A stretch of 64,000 bases of DNA from VFKU01 sp964620045 (GTDB taxonomy: Bacteria > Hydrogenedentota > Hydrogenedentia > Hydrogenedentales > GCA-2746185): assembly GCA_964620045.1 (NCBI GenBank), contig CAZUJL010000010.1:65852-129851 (forward strand), written 5' to 3'. This document shows, one piece after another, positions 33,143 to 42,272 of the stretch (its first letter is position 1; every line of letters starts with the position of its first letter). The notes under the pieces were generated by a model. That model was given only the letters and a program-made list of their open reading frames with translations. It searched no databases and was not told the origin of the DNA. The position numbers were made by a program, and so were the translations under genes.

Positions 33143-33703
33143 TCAGGGCTGCGCGGCAATAAATTCCTCGACCGGCTGATCGGCGACGTACAACTGCTCG
33201 ATGACGGCAATGCCGTTGCGCACGCGCACGGTCACATATGCGTCCTGGTTACCGCGCCGGCTGTGTTCTAGATATGCTTGCTCCGCCTGCGGGGCTTTTT
33301 TCTCGTTCATGTAGTAGCGATCGAAAGGCAGGACTGGATAAATGACTCCCTGGCCGGATGCCCATTCGCTCGTGCGAATATAGTCGCCGCTGGCCGGCGC
33401 TTCGTGCGTGGCGCGGCCGAGATGCGCAAATCCGGCCTCGTCCACGGTCAACTCGATGCAGATGGGCGTATTGCCCTGGGCCGGCATTTCACCGGGCTCG
33501 CCCCACACGGCGGTGTTTTCCTCAAAGGCCAGCGCGACGTAGCGGCCGCGGAACGCGTCCACTGGATCGACCGGCGCCGTTTTGAATTTGTAGACCGTGC
33601 CCGTTTGCAGCGCGAGCTCGCGCCCGCCGAGCATCCAGGCAGGCACGGCGAGTTGCGCCAGGAAGACAATGCCGAGCAGTCCGATGCGTAGTCCGCGACT
33701 CAT
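33143..33703 (-). CDS. GDYXXLXY domain protein
   Basis: 186 residues with an N-terminal membrane helix (about 5-25). VDPVDAFRGRYVALAFEE replaces the family motif (G-D-Y to G-R-Y), and PFDRYYMNEKKAPQAEQAYL is the second conserved block. Family members are almost always beside a DUF2157 membrane protein, as here, and are of unknown function. The start overlaps the upstream gene stop by ATGA. Confidence 0.83.
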   Translation of the reverse strand: MSRGLRIGLLGIVFLAQLAVPAWMLGGRELALQTGTVYKFKTAPVDPVDAFRGRYVALAFEENTAVWGEPGEMPAQGNTPICIELTVDEAGFAHLGRATHEAPASGDYIRTSEWASGQGVIYPVLPFDRYYMNEKKAPQAEQAYLEHSRRGNQDAYVTVRVRNGIAVIEQLYVADQPVEEFIAAQP

Positions 33704-35019
33704 GCCTTGGCCCTCTTGCGCGAGATGAGCACGATATTCGTGATCAGGAAACCGGCGCCGATCGCGATGAACGCGAGCCCGCGCTCGACGAATGAGAAGT
33801 CGATATCGAAGAAACGCATGGTGACGAGCACGGAAAACATCAACATGCCGGAGTTCACGATTTCGAGCCGGTCCGTGCGCACGCCGTGGACGATGGTGAA
33901 GATGGATACCGCGAACAGGTACACGTTGAACAGCACGCGGGCGATGAATTCGTCATCCGTGCCGGCGGTGATGCCGAAGCACACAACAGCCAGCAGCGGC
34001 ATCGCGCCGAGCGGGATGTAGGACGCCCGCTGCCGGCGCACGGCCGTCACCAGCAGAATCACGACGCCCGCCAGCAGCGCGCCGGTCAGTATGTAGTCCG
34101 CGATCGCGGCGTATTCGAAGTAGCCGTCGCCGTAACGGTAATAGTGCCAGCCAATCGAATCCCACGGCTCGTCAAACGTGAACACGAACGTCATGATCGT
34201 GAGCCCGGTCGCGCCGATGCCGTAGATGGGCTTTTGCCGGAAGGATTCGGCTTCGTGGAAAAGGAACGCGCCGCCCATGTACATCACGCCGAACAGCGAG
34301 GCATACATCGGAATCCATAAGCCAGGCAGCGAGCGATCCATCGCCACGCCGGCCGCCACAATCGCGCATATGCTAAGGCCGAGCAGCACCCAGGAGGTGC
34401 GCAGGGTGTACGGTTCCTTGCGGATGGTCATGTATACGAACGGCGCCCCGAGCGCCGCGAGCGGCCAGAACATCAGCGCGTGCTCGTTGAGGTCTTGCAC
34501 GTAGGCCGACCACGCCGTGATGCCGGCGAAGTAACCGATCGCCACCGTGCCCGCGTTCAGCAAATAGACCACGGGCAGCGCGAGCAAGGTCCACGTCAAG
34601 AGGAAACTTCCGAGGTCGCCGGGAATGTGGTAGGTCTGCCCAATGAGCGCGATGCATGCGCCGATGCACAGTCCGAGGAAGAGGCCAGCGCCTTCGTTCA
34701 GCGCGCGCGACGGCGGACGCTTCAGCGCGGCGTATCCCGCGATGGCCTGCGCGACCAGCAGCACGCCGAACGCGATCCCCGCGCGTAGCGGCCGCGAGAG
34801 TTGCTCCCAGTTGTTCGCAAGGATCAGGATGATGCCAAGCGCGACGAGTCCGCCGCCGATGATGCCGAACACCGCCAGTGCCAGACTGCCGGCACGCCGC
34901 TCGGGTAACGGACCATAGTGCGCGCGGATGCGTTCCGCGGCGGATTCATCCAGCACGCCTTGCGCGACAAGTTTTGGCAACTCGTCGTACAGCCAGCGAA
35001 CATGCTTGTTTTGATTCAT
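33700..35019 (-). CDS. DUF2157 polytopic membrane protein
   Basis: 439 residues with about eleven membrane helices. The N-terminal soluble part (WLYDELPKLVAQGVLDESAA then ERIRAHYG) and the first helices with LALAVFGIIGGGLVALGIIL and LILANNWEQLSRPLR are characteristic of DUF2157. Paired with a GDYXXLXY protein by a four-base overlap, it probably forms a two-component membrane unit of unknown function. Confidence 0.87.
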   Translation of the reverse strand: MNQNKHVRWLYDELPKLVAQGVLDESAAERIRAHYGPLPERRAGSLALAVFGIIGGGLVALGIILILANNWEQLSRPLRAGIAFGVLLVAQAIAGYAALKRPPSRALNEGAGLFLGLCIGACIALIGQTYHIPGDLGSFLLTWTLLALPVVYLLNAGTVAIGYFAGITAWSAYVQDLNEHALMFWPLAALGAPFVYMTIRKEPYTLRTSWVLLGLSICAIVAAGVAMDRSLPGLWIPMYASLFGVMYMGGAFLFHEAESFRQKPIYGIGATGLTIMTFVFTFDEPWDSIGWHYYRYGDGYFEYAAIADYILTGALLAGVVILLVTAVRRQRASYIPLGAMPLLAVVCFGITAGTDDEFIARVLFNVYLFAVSIFTIVHGVRTDRLEIVNSGMLMFSVLVTMRFFDIDFSFVERGLAFIAIGAGFLITNIVLISRKRAKA

Positions 35020-35125
35020 ACCGGGCGTCGTCTCAACTCGACTCTAAAATACTACATCCGGTATCTATCCGCCGAGCTCCCGCTTTGGTTCCAGCCAGGG
35101 CGTTTTCGCAGGACCTCATTCGTTT

Positions 35126-37369
35126 TTACTCAAGCGACGGGGTGGACAACGAGACACTCAACAACGCGCGGGGATGGACGTGGTCGGATTGACCGTTCAA
35201 ATACGTGCGAAGGGCGGCGATGTCGTTCACGCCGTCGTCGTTTAGATCAGCCGCCGCAATATTGTTCGATGGACCGCCCAAAAAGAATCCTTGCGGCTGT
35301 TTGAATGCGCCATCGCCCAGCCCTTCGAAGATCCGTATCTGACTTGTGCCCACTGCGATCGTCAGCAGATCGATGATTCCATCGGCGGTCACATCGGCGG
35401 TAGTCAGGCCATCTGCGAATTCGTCGGCAATTCTTGTCGACTCGACGAATGCTCCGTTGCCGTTCCCGAGCATCGCAACGAGACGATCTTCTCGAAGTGT
35501 GGCATTGGGAATCTGAGTTAGAGCGCTCACCACCATGACTAAATCGTCGAAACCATCCGCGTTGAGATCGGTGCACGCTAGCTCGGTGGGGCCGTTGCTC
35601 GAGGTGCCCTGGATGTCGATGGTGACGCTGATGGACGATCCAGGACTCAAAGCCGGCCCCTCGCCGCCAACAAAAAACGAAATGGTCCCTGTCACCCGGT
35701 CTGCGACAGCCAAATCCGCAAAACTATCGGAATTAAAATCGCCCGAGACCAAATCGCTGATGCCCGATCCAGTCGCGAGACTCTCCGGGGCAGAAAATGT
35801 TCCATCGCCTTGACCCGTACGAACTGCCAAGAAAAGGCCACTACGATCGCTCGTAACCAGATCGACGTTCCCGTCTCCATTGAAGTCCGCACTGACGATA
35901 ATGGCCGTGTATTCCCCCGGTGCGAAGGTTGTTGCTTCGTCGAAGTGTCCCTGGCCGTCGCCGAGCAGGATTGGAACAACCGCGTCTGCTTCGTTCGTGA
36001 TCGCTGCGAGATCAAGATTGCCGTCGTTGTTGAAATCGGCCGCGGTTAGCGCCCTAAGTCTTTGGCTCGACAACAATGTTTCGTCGGCGAATACCGAATC
36101 GGCGGCGCCACAAAAGTAGCTGATTCCTTCACCATGAGCGACGACAGCATCCGGTAATTTGTCGTGATCGAAATCGGCGAGGACAAAATCGGTGCCGAGC
36201 GTCGCGCGGAAGCCGAATTCACGAGGTGCTTCGATCTCTCCGCCGGCCGCGCCCAGCAAAACCGCAATGACGCTATGTCTATTGGATCCTATTACATCGA
36301 GGAACGCGTCGCCGTTGATGTCGCCCACATCCAGTTCGGTTTCTCGATACACGTCCATCAGAAGTCGCCGGGGCTGGTATTCGCCATTTCCATCCCCCGC
36401 GTACAGGTTAAGCCCGAAGGAACTGGAATTTACCAGGAGGTCGTTGTTTTCGTCTCCGTCCATGGGCGCCACGGCAAGCGTGGCGCCGGATTCCTCATCA
36501 CCAATAGGCAGTACCTTGGGTGTGTCAAAGGTTCCATCGCCAAGGCTGAGCAAGGTAATGATTTCGTCGTGATCATGGACGGCGATGTCGTCGATACCGT
36601 CGTTATTGAGATCGCCAATGGCCAATGAAGGACGGTCGTACGGATATCGGAGATCGGACGCGGTTCCTCCGGCGCCATCGTTAATGATCACCGCGAGCTC
36701 ATCTGTCGGCCAAACAATAGTTACGAGATCCGGCGCGCCGTCACCGTTGAATTCGCCTGTACCCAGAAACGATGTGCCCACTCCGAAATACTCGGTGGAC
36801 ACGTCGAAAAACGTGCCGTCTCCACGCCCGCGGGCCAGCGCGGGCACTTCAGATATCGATCCGCTCACCAGATCTTGGAATCCATCACCATCCATGTCCG
36901 CGGCGATGAGTAAATCCACGCCGCCGCGTCCTGCCGGAGTGGGGAGGGGTTCCGACAAAGTGCCATCCCCATTGCCCAGGCAAAGCCACACACCAGATGA
37001 ATAACCTCCTGCCGCGACATCGAGATCGCCATCATCATCGAAGTCAGCGACAGCCAGCACCCTTGCCCAGGAATCAAGCGTGCGGATGATTTCAGGGGCC
37101 AATGTTCCGTCGCCTCGTGAGAGCAGAACGCCGACGCCCCCGGAGTGAGCGACGACCACGTCTTCCAAGCCGTCCTTGTTCATGTCGGCGAGCACGGTAA
37201 CGCGTTGCCCATCATCCACGTCATAGCTCGGCGCGGGAAAGATTGTCTCCAGGAATCTGGCGTTTCCCACGGCAGGCCCGGATCCTCCGGATGATCCCGA
37301 ATCGCAGCCGGCGCCGAGAATCAGCAACGACAATATGGCGGCCCAATAGAAGAACGGTGTGCGACCCAT
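35126..37369 (-). CDS. FG-GAP/VCBS-repeat lipoprotein A
   Basis: 747 residues. A lipoprotein signal (WAAILSLLILGAGC, Cys near position 22) is followed by about a dozen repeats of the form D-x-N-x-D-G-x-x-D-hydrophobic, for example ADMNKDGLEDVVV, ADFDDDGDLDVAA, GDINGDAFLDVIG and ADLNDDGVNDIAA. Such loops bind calcium and build an integrin-like beta propeller outside the cell. AGGAGG lies just before the chosen ATG; the frame is open to 37420. It shares architecture and much sequence with the protein at 38707-40941. Ligand unknown. Confidence 0.9.
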   Translation of the reverse strand: MGRTPFFYWAAILSLLILGAGCDSGSSGGSGPAVGNARFLETIFPAPSYDVDDGQRVTVLADMNKDGLEDVVVAHSGGVGVLLSRGDGTLAPEIIRTLDSWARVLAVADFDDDGDLDVAAGGYSSGVWLCLGNGDGTLSEPLPTPAGRGGVDLLIAADMDGDGFQDLVSGSISEVPALARGRGDGTFFDVSTEYFGVGTSFLGTGEFNGDGAPDLVTIVWPTDELAVIINDGAGGTASDLRYPYDRPSLAIGDLNNDGIDDIAVHDHDEIITLLSLGDGTFDTPKVLPIGDEESGATLAVAPMDGDENNDLLVNSSSFGLNLYAGDGNGEYQPRRLLMDVYRETELDVGDINGDAFLDVIGSNRHSVIAVLLGAAGGEIEAPREFGFRATLGTDFVLADFDHDKLPDAVVAHGEGISYFCGAADSVFADETLLSSQRLRALTAADFNNDGNLDLAAITNEADAVVPILLGDGQGHFDEATTFAPGEYTAIIVSADFNGDGNVDLVTSDRSGLFLAVRTGQGDGTFSAPESLATGSGISDLVSGDFNSDSFADLAVADRVTGTISFFVGGEGPALSPGSSISVTIDIQGTSSNGPTELACTDLNADGFDDLVMVVSALTQIPNATLREDRLVAMLGNGNGAFVESTRIADEFADGLTTADVTADGIIDLLTIAVGTSQIRIFEGLGDGAFKQPQGFFLGGPSNNIAAADLNDDGVNDIAALRTYLNGQSDHVHPRALLSVSLSTPSLE

Positions 37370-37465
37370 GCAGCCTCCTGCCCCGACCGTAGTGTAATAC
37401 ATGGGACTGCGCTCCGCCACCCTATTCTATGGCTGCAATTGAGCAGGGTGCCGCAGGCGCAGGGT

Positions 37466-38377
37466 CTAGTCGGCCCAGTGGTTGTGGCCGCGCGGTTTCG
37501 GGGCCGGATGCGGCGGCCGGGACTTTTCGACGCTGGCCTCGATGCCTTGATCGGAACGGCCGTTGCGCACATCGTGGAACATGTCGATGGAGTGGCGATA
37601 CCGGCGTTCTCCGCGGCTCACGGCGACGCCGAAGCGCAGCGTGGGCGAGGGGAGGCAGGAGCCATTTTTGCCGTCAACGTGCGCCGAGGCGAAGCGTTCG
37701 GTGACGCATTTGTAGAACCGCTTCCAGTCCTCGGAGCTGATCTTGACCATGAAATGCCCACTGCCGAGATGGCTGCAGTAAGTCTCGTAAAACCCGTCGT
37801 TGCTCAGCGTGTTGCGGATCAACTGCGCGGTGGTCTGCGTTGCCTGCGTGAGGCGCACGTCGTTGTTGTCGTGGCGCAGCTTGCTGAGCCCCTTCGGGAT
37901 GAGGTAGCACAACGCGAAATCTTCCTCGCGGAAGATGAGGTGGTCGATCTCGCGGCGCAGGCCGTACACGGAGCCGAAGCCCGTGATGGGGCACGACTCC
38001 TGCACCTGCGCGTGCAGCCGCTGCATGGCGGAGACGCTCTCGAGGCAATCGTCCGCGGAGAACGGTTTACGGAGAAACGAGTCCGCGCCTTCCTGCAGGC
38101 CGTACTCCACGTCCTTCCGTTCGCACGCGTTGGACGTCAGTAGTACTTCGGCCTGATAGAGACTGGGGTGCTTGCGAATCGCGCGCGTCACTTCGAAGCC
38201 GAGCGCATCGTCGAGCTTGATTTCCACAAGGAACAGTTGCGGATGCAACGCCGGGGACCGTTGCAGGGCTTCGTCGGCGGTGGGGAAGCTATGCGCCGCG
38301 AAACCCATGCGCTTGGCGATGTCGGACGCGATGAGGACCGCGCGCGAGTCGTCGTCGATGATTACAGCCGTTTTCAC
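37466..38377 (-). CDS. Receiver-domain protein with degenerate phosphoacceptor and degenerate GGDEF domain
   Basis: 303 residues. The receiver domain keeps the acidic pocket (D8-D10), T81 and K104 (LRKPF), but the phosphoacceptor Asp is Glu at residue 52 (FLVEIKLDD). A second domain starts ITGFGSVYGLRREID and has HLGSGHFMV (203-211) where GGDEF enzymes have RLGGDEFAV, so cyclase activity is not expected. The tail is basic and Pro/His-rich. GTG 38377 follows GGGGAA. It lies between two FG-GAP lipoprotein paralogs on the same strand. A phosphorylation-independent sensor or c-di-GMP-type effector is an inference. Confidence 0.75.
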   Translation of the reverse strand: MKTAVIIDDDSRAVLIASDIAKRMGFAAHSFPTADEALQRSPALHPQLFLVEIKLDDALGFEVTRAIRKHPSLYQAEVLLTSNACERKDVEYGLQEGADSFLRKPFSADDCLESVSAMQRLHAQVQESCPITGFGSVYGLRREIDHLIFREEDFALCYLIPKGLSKLRHDNNDVRLTQATQTTAQLIRNTLSNDGFYETYCSHLGSGHFMVKISSEDWKRFYKCVTERFASAHVDGKNGSCLPSPTLRFGVAVSRGERRYRHSIDMFHDVRNGRSDQGIEASVEKSRPPHPAPKPRGHNHWAD

Positions 38378-38706
38378 GATGATTCCCCTGACGAGGTGGT
38401 TCGGCAAAAATGCGCAGCATGCACACGACAACTTCAAATACCGAATCTCGACGGCTGTGTTACAGGCTACAACGGATTTTGCGTGGAATCCATTATTTTT
38501 TAGGGAATTTTGGCCGTATGGCGATGTTTGCGCGTGCGCTGCACCGTATGCCGGATTTGCGGATTGATGCGCAGTTATCGACGCATGAATTTATATTTTA
38601 TTCGTTATGGGTAGCCGTCGCGCGGAGACTCATTGCAGGATTTTTATAGCAGATGAGTTGACTGTGCTAAATAATTTGTACGGATAATGCACCTGTTGCC
38701 GCGCCT
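38378..38706. other. AT-richer intergenic region without a convincing gene
   Basis: 329 bases between the receiver gene start and the stop of the second FG-GAP lipoprotein. It is visibly richer in A and T than its surroundings, notably at 38480-38510 and 38585-38690. A short frame (38410-38649, +) lacks a ribosome site and family resemblance. It probably carries the promoter of the receiver gene. Confidence 0.6.
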
Positions 38707-40941
38707 TTAGTTCGATTGAGATAGCAGCACTTCCAGCCGGCTTCCGACCCCGCAAATGTCCTTGACGCCGTCGTCGTTGAGGTCGCCGGTGGCCATGCTG
38801 GCCCCGATGCCGGCCAGCGTGAAGCGCACCGGATCGTTGAAGGTGCCGTCGCCAACGCCTGCATGGATTGCGACGTTGTTGGTGTCGAGTCCGCCGTCTT
38901 GAGTTCTGCTGAGGAGATCGAGAATTCCATCACCCGTGACATCGTCCACGGCGATGCCCAAGCCAACATTTGTGGAAATGGATGCGGATTCCGAAAAGTT
39001 TCCAGTACCGTCGCCCAACAATATTGCAATACGGCCGACGACGGGAATCCCCTGGAAGGCCATATACACCTCTGCCACCAGATCGGCTAGGCCGTCTGCG
39101 TTGACATCGGCGCAGATTAACTCTTTGGGGCCGTCCACCAAATCACCTCGCTGCAAAGAAGCGAGAGGAAAAGTGGGGCCGGGCGTGAGCCCTGTGATTG
39201 CGTTTCCAAAGTAGATGGACACGGTCCCCTGGAGCAAATTGGCCGTGGCTAGATCGTCGATTTCATCCGCGTTGAAACGGCCCACGGCCAATGAATAATG
39301 CCCGGATGTGGTTTCGTATTCGTGTTCCGGCTCGAATTCACCATCTCCGGCGCCCATATAGATGGAAAAGTCGCCCCACCCGCCGTGCGACGTGGCGAGA
39401 TCGACAATGTTATCGGCGTTGAAGTCCCCGCTGGCGATGACGTTCTTCGGATCGGTGGCTACAAGGTCTTCGATCTGCTCGAAGTTGCCTTCGCCGTCAC
39501 CGAGTATGAGTGTCACGGCTCGTTCGTTGGCAACTGACGCCACATCAAGATCGCCGTCGCCGTCCAGATCCGCGATGGTGAACATGCCAACGTTCGCGCC
39601 TGGAACTTCGGTTTTCACGGCGAAAATCCAACCGGGATCGCCGTGGAACACGGTGAGTCCGCCCGTGTGGCTTACGACCGCGTCGAGCACATCGTCGTCG
39701 TTCATGTCGGCGAGCGCTACGTAGCGGCCGGCCTCGTCACCGAACGGGTAGCTTAGCGCGCCTTCGATCGCGCCATTTTCCTTGCCGAGATGAATCGATA
39801 TCCCTCCATCGGACTGCGAGATGATGTCCGGATACGGATCGTCGTTGACCAATTCGACGAACAATTTCCAGTTGTCGCCGGAAGTCGCGAGCCTGCGCCG
39901 TGCTTGGAAGGTCCCGTTTCCATTGCCAAGATAGAGGTTCATTCCCAGGTCTTCGGAGCAAGTCAGGAGGTCCCCGTACGGGTCATCGTTCCAGAACGCT
40001 ACGGCAATACTTACGGGATATTCGTCCACGCCGACCGGAACGGAAATGGGAGTATCGAAACCCAAATCGCCCAAGCTCAGTTGGATCAGAATTTCGTTGC
40101 GGCTGTGCGCCACGAGATCGTCGAGACCGTCCCCGTTGATATCACCGGCGGTTGTCGCCGAGGAAACCAACGGGTAGCGAAGATCGGCAGCGACTCCACC
40201 GCTTCCATCGTTGATGAGCGCGACCACGTTCGGGGCCGGAAGGTTGCTGCCGAGGCTGGCAACGAGGTCAATTTTATCATCGCCGTTGAATTCGGCGGTC
40301 GCGAGCCCAAGTGGCTTCTCTTGCATATATACGGTGGAAGTGACGGTAAAGGATCCATCGCCGTGACCGCGGATCAGTGTGGGAAAGACGGTATTGGATT
40401 TGTAAATGAGGTCTTGGAAGCCGTCGTCGTCCATGTCCGCCGCCACGAGTCGCGCACCGACTCCGTACGTCATGGTAACCACGTGTTCAGGCTCGCGCAG
40501 GGTTCCGTCGCCATTCCCCAGGCATAGAAGGATATCGGTGCCGCTTGAAATCGTGCCGCCTAAAGCCACGGTGGCCACGTCTATGTAATCATCGCCATTG
40601 AAGTCGGCGACGGCAAGGTCGGAGAGATTGACTGGAAATTCCCGCAGGATTTGGTCGGCCAGGGTGCCATCTCCTCGGGACAACAGAACCGACACGCCTA
40701 CGTTGTGCAGCGTGACGACATCCGTGCGTCCATCGTTATTCATATCGGCGACGACGGCATTATCAATGCGTGGGACGGAAGTGCCGGACGGTAAACCCTC
40801 GTAGTGCGGCGAAGGGAACAGGGTTTCCAGCGGCCCGGCCGGAAGGATGGGCGTATCTGAGTCAGAACCGGAGTCGGAATCACAGCCGCTTAACGATGCA
40901 GCCAAACAAATGAGAACGACGGACAAACTATTTTTACGCAT
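38707..40941 (-). CDS. FG-GAP/VCBS-repeat lipoprotein B
   Basis: 744 residues. The lipoprotein signal (VVLICLAASLSGC, Cys near position 20) precedes a Ser/Asp-rich spacer and about a dozen D-x-N-x-D-G loops such as ADMNNDGRTDVVT, ADLDGDGDLDVAS and GDLNDDGVKDICG. It opens ETLFPSPHY where its paralog has ETIFPAPSY, and VGVSVLLSRGDGTL where the paralog has VGVGVLLSRGDGTL. The same GGAGGCTGC precedes both start codons. The two flank the receiver-like gene. Confidence 0.9.
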   Translation of the reverse strand: MRKNSLSVVLICLAASLSGCDSDSGSDSDTPILPAGPLETLFPSPHYEGLPSGTSVPRIDNAVVADMNNDGRTDVVTLHNVGVSVLLSRGDGTLADQILREFPVNLSDLAVADFNGDDYIDVATVALGGTISSGTDILLCLGNGDGTLREPEHVVTMTYGVGARLVAADMDDDGFQDLIYKSNTVFPTLIRGHGDGSFTVTSTVYMQEKPLGLATAEFNGDDKIDLVASLGSNLPAPNVVALINDGSGGVAADLRYPLVSSATTAGDINGDGLDDLVAHSRNEILIQLSLGDLGFDTPISVPVGVDEYPVSIAVAFWNDDPYGDLLTCSEDLGMNLYLGNGNGTFQARRRLATSGDNWKLFVELVNDDPYPDIISQSDGGISIHLGKENGAIEGALSYPFGDEAGRYVALADMNDDDVLDAVVSHTGGLTVFHGDPGWIFAVKTEVPGANVGMFTIADLDGDGDLDVASVANERAVTLILGDGEGNFEQIEDLVATDPKNVIASGDFNADNIVDLATSHGGWGDFSIYMGAGDGEFEPEHEYETTSGHYSLAVGRFNADEIDDLATANLLQGTVSIYFGNAITGLTPGPTFPLASLQRGDLVDGPKELICADVNADGLADLVAEVYMAFQGIPVVGRIAILLGDGTGNFSESASISTNVGLGIAVDDVTGDGILDLLSRTQDGGLDTNNVAIHAGVGDGTFNDPVRFTLAGIGASMATGDLNDDGVKDICGVGSRLEVLLSQSN

Positions 40942-40969
40942 GCAGCCTCCGCGATAGATAGGTGTGCGG

Positions 40970-40986
40970 TAGAACAAGTAGTTCTA
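40970..40986. promoter_or_regulatory. Operator-like perfect dyad upstream of lipoprotein B
   Basis: TAGAAC (40970-40975) and GTTCTA (40981-40986) form a perfect inverted repeat spaced by five bases. It lies 29 bases upstream of the lipoprotein B start codon. It may be a regulator site; the regulator is unknown. Confidence 0.35.
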
Positions 40987-41018
40987 GCACGTTCGGAGGC
41001 TGTTGCCAAGACCCGCGG

Positions 41019-42164
41019 CTATTTCCAGTGCTTGTCGGCGAAATTCATGAACTGGTTCCAGTCGTAGGCCGTCAGCTCGTGCTTGCCGGTGCGCAGGTGG
41101 TAGCCGATGCGGCCAGTTTGAATGGGGGAGTCGGGCGCGGGGAAGGTTGAGGTGCCGAGCCCCGGCACGCCGAAGAGTTCGTATACCGGACTCGCGTGCA
41201 CGCAGGCAAGAAACTCGCCTTCCGGATCGGCCCAGGTGTCCAGCGTCGCACTCGATACGTACACGAGCCGCGGCGCCATCAGCGCGATCAATTCATGTTG
41301 GTCCACGGGCAATTCGGCTTCGCGATCGTTGTATTGACGATAGTTCGCGCAGAACCAATGGGGGAATTTGTCGTTGATGTTTTTCACCGTTTCGCCGACC
41401 GGACGCCGCGACAAGGCCGCGCCCGTGCAGCCGGATTCGTTGCTGATGACCAACGCAAACCGTTCGTCCCGGGCGCCGCACCACAGCGCAGTCTTACCCC
41501 CGCGCGAATGGCCGAGCACCGCGACTTTCGTGGCATCGACGTCGGAGTCCGTTACGAAATAGTCTAGGGCGCGACTCGCGCCCCACGCCCATGCTGCGAT
41601 GGTGCCCCAGGCGTCACCCGCGCGCGGTGTCGATGGGTCGTCGTAGATACCGTGCACGCCGTTCTTAAACTCGTCGAACGAGTCGGGATCAATGTCCTGT
41701 GCCTGCAATATCGCTGTGGCGTATCCACGGGCGACGATCTGCTTCGCCGGCCAAAAACCGGAATCAAACTCGGCTTCTGGATTGAACGTCTGATCATCGC
41801 GATGATTGATCAGCAGAAAGACAGGCAACCGATCGTGTTTGCCGGGGGGCAGCACAAGGTATAGCCGCACGGCAATTTCCCCGCCGGGTCCCTGGAATTT
41901 CAATACGATATTTTTGCGACGAAGACCATCGGATTCGATCTGCGACATAATTTCACCCGTCGACGTTGTGTCCCGCTTGGGTACGCGGCCGTAGACGTTT
42001 TCTCGGAACAGATCGAACACCTCCGGGCGGCGCTCGTTGGTCCACATTTCCGCGGAGGTCACCCGCCGCCCATCCTGCATGACCAACGGATCGGGCAGGT
42101 TCAGTTCCTGCGCGCCGGCTGCTGCATTCAATGCCATCATCGCAATCACCAATCCTCGGCACAT
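41019..42164 (-). CDS. CE15 glucuronoyl esterase-like exported hydrolase
   Basis: 381 residues with a signal peptide (about 1-18). The alpha/beta-hydrolase nucleophile lies in VAVLGHSRGGKTALWCGARD, followed by SNESGCTGAALSRR with the family acidic residue, ELPVDQHELIALMAPRLVYV and the catalytic His region GYHLRTGKHELTAYDW. These match carbohydrate esterase family 15, which cleaves lignin-glucuronoxylan ester links. CGGAGGCGAA lies before the ATG. It is transcribed divergently from the carotenoid oxygenase gene. Confidence 0.88.
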   Translation of the reverse strand: MCRGLVIAMMALNAAAGAQELNLPDPLVMQDGRRVTSAEMWTNERRPEVFDLFRENVYGRVPKRDTTSTGEIMSQIESDGLRRKNIVLKFQGPGGEIAVRLYLVLPPGKHDRLPVFLLINHRDDQTFNPEAEFDSGFWPAKQIVARGYATAILQAQDIDPDSFDEFKNGVHGIYDDPSTPRAGDAWGTIAAWAWGASRALDYFVTDSDVDATKVAVLGHSRGGKTALWCGARDERFALVISNESGCTGAALSRRPVGETVKNINDKFPHWFCANYRQYNDREAELPVDQHELIALMAPRLVYVSSATLDTWADPEGEFLACVHASPVYELFGVPGLGTSTFPAPDSPIQTGRIGYHLRTGKHELTAYDWNQFMNFADKHWK

Positions 42165-42272
42165 GACTTCGCCTCCGCCGTGACACGGTCATTTGTCATT
42201 TATAACAACCCCGCGACTATACTCCACGGAGCGCGTTCCCGTCGCCACGCCGCGACCGAAGGAGAGCACTCG

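Noticed and set aside
38410..38649. A 79-codon frame in the AT-richer gap next to the receiver gene
   Set aside because: No ribosome site, no family resemblance, and it would overlap the likely promoter.
40970..40986. The GAAC/GTTC dyad as a LexA box
   Set aside because: The spacing is five bases rather than the four of the Gram-positive SOS box, and the downstream gene is not a DNA repair gene.
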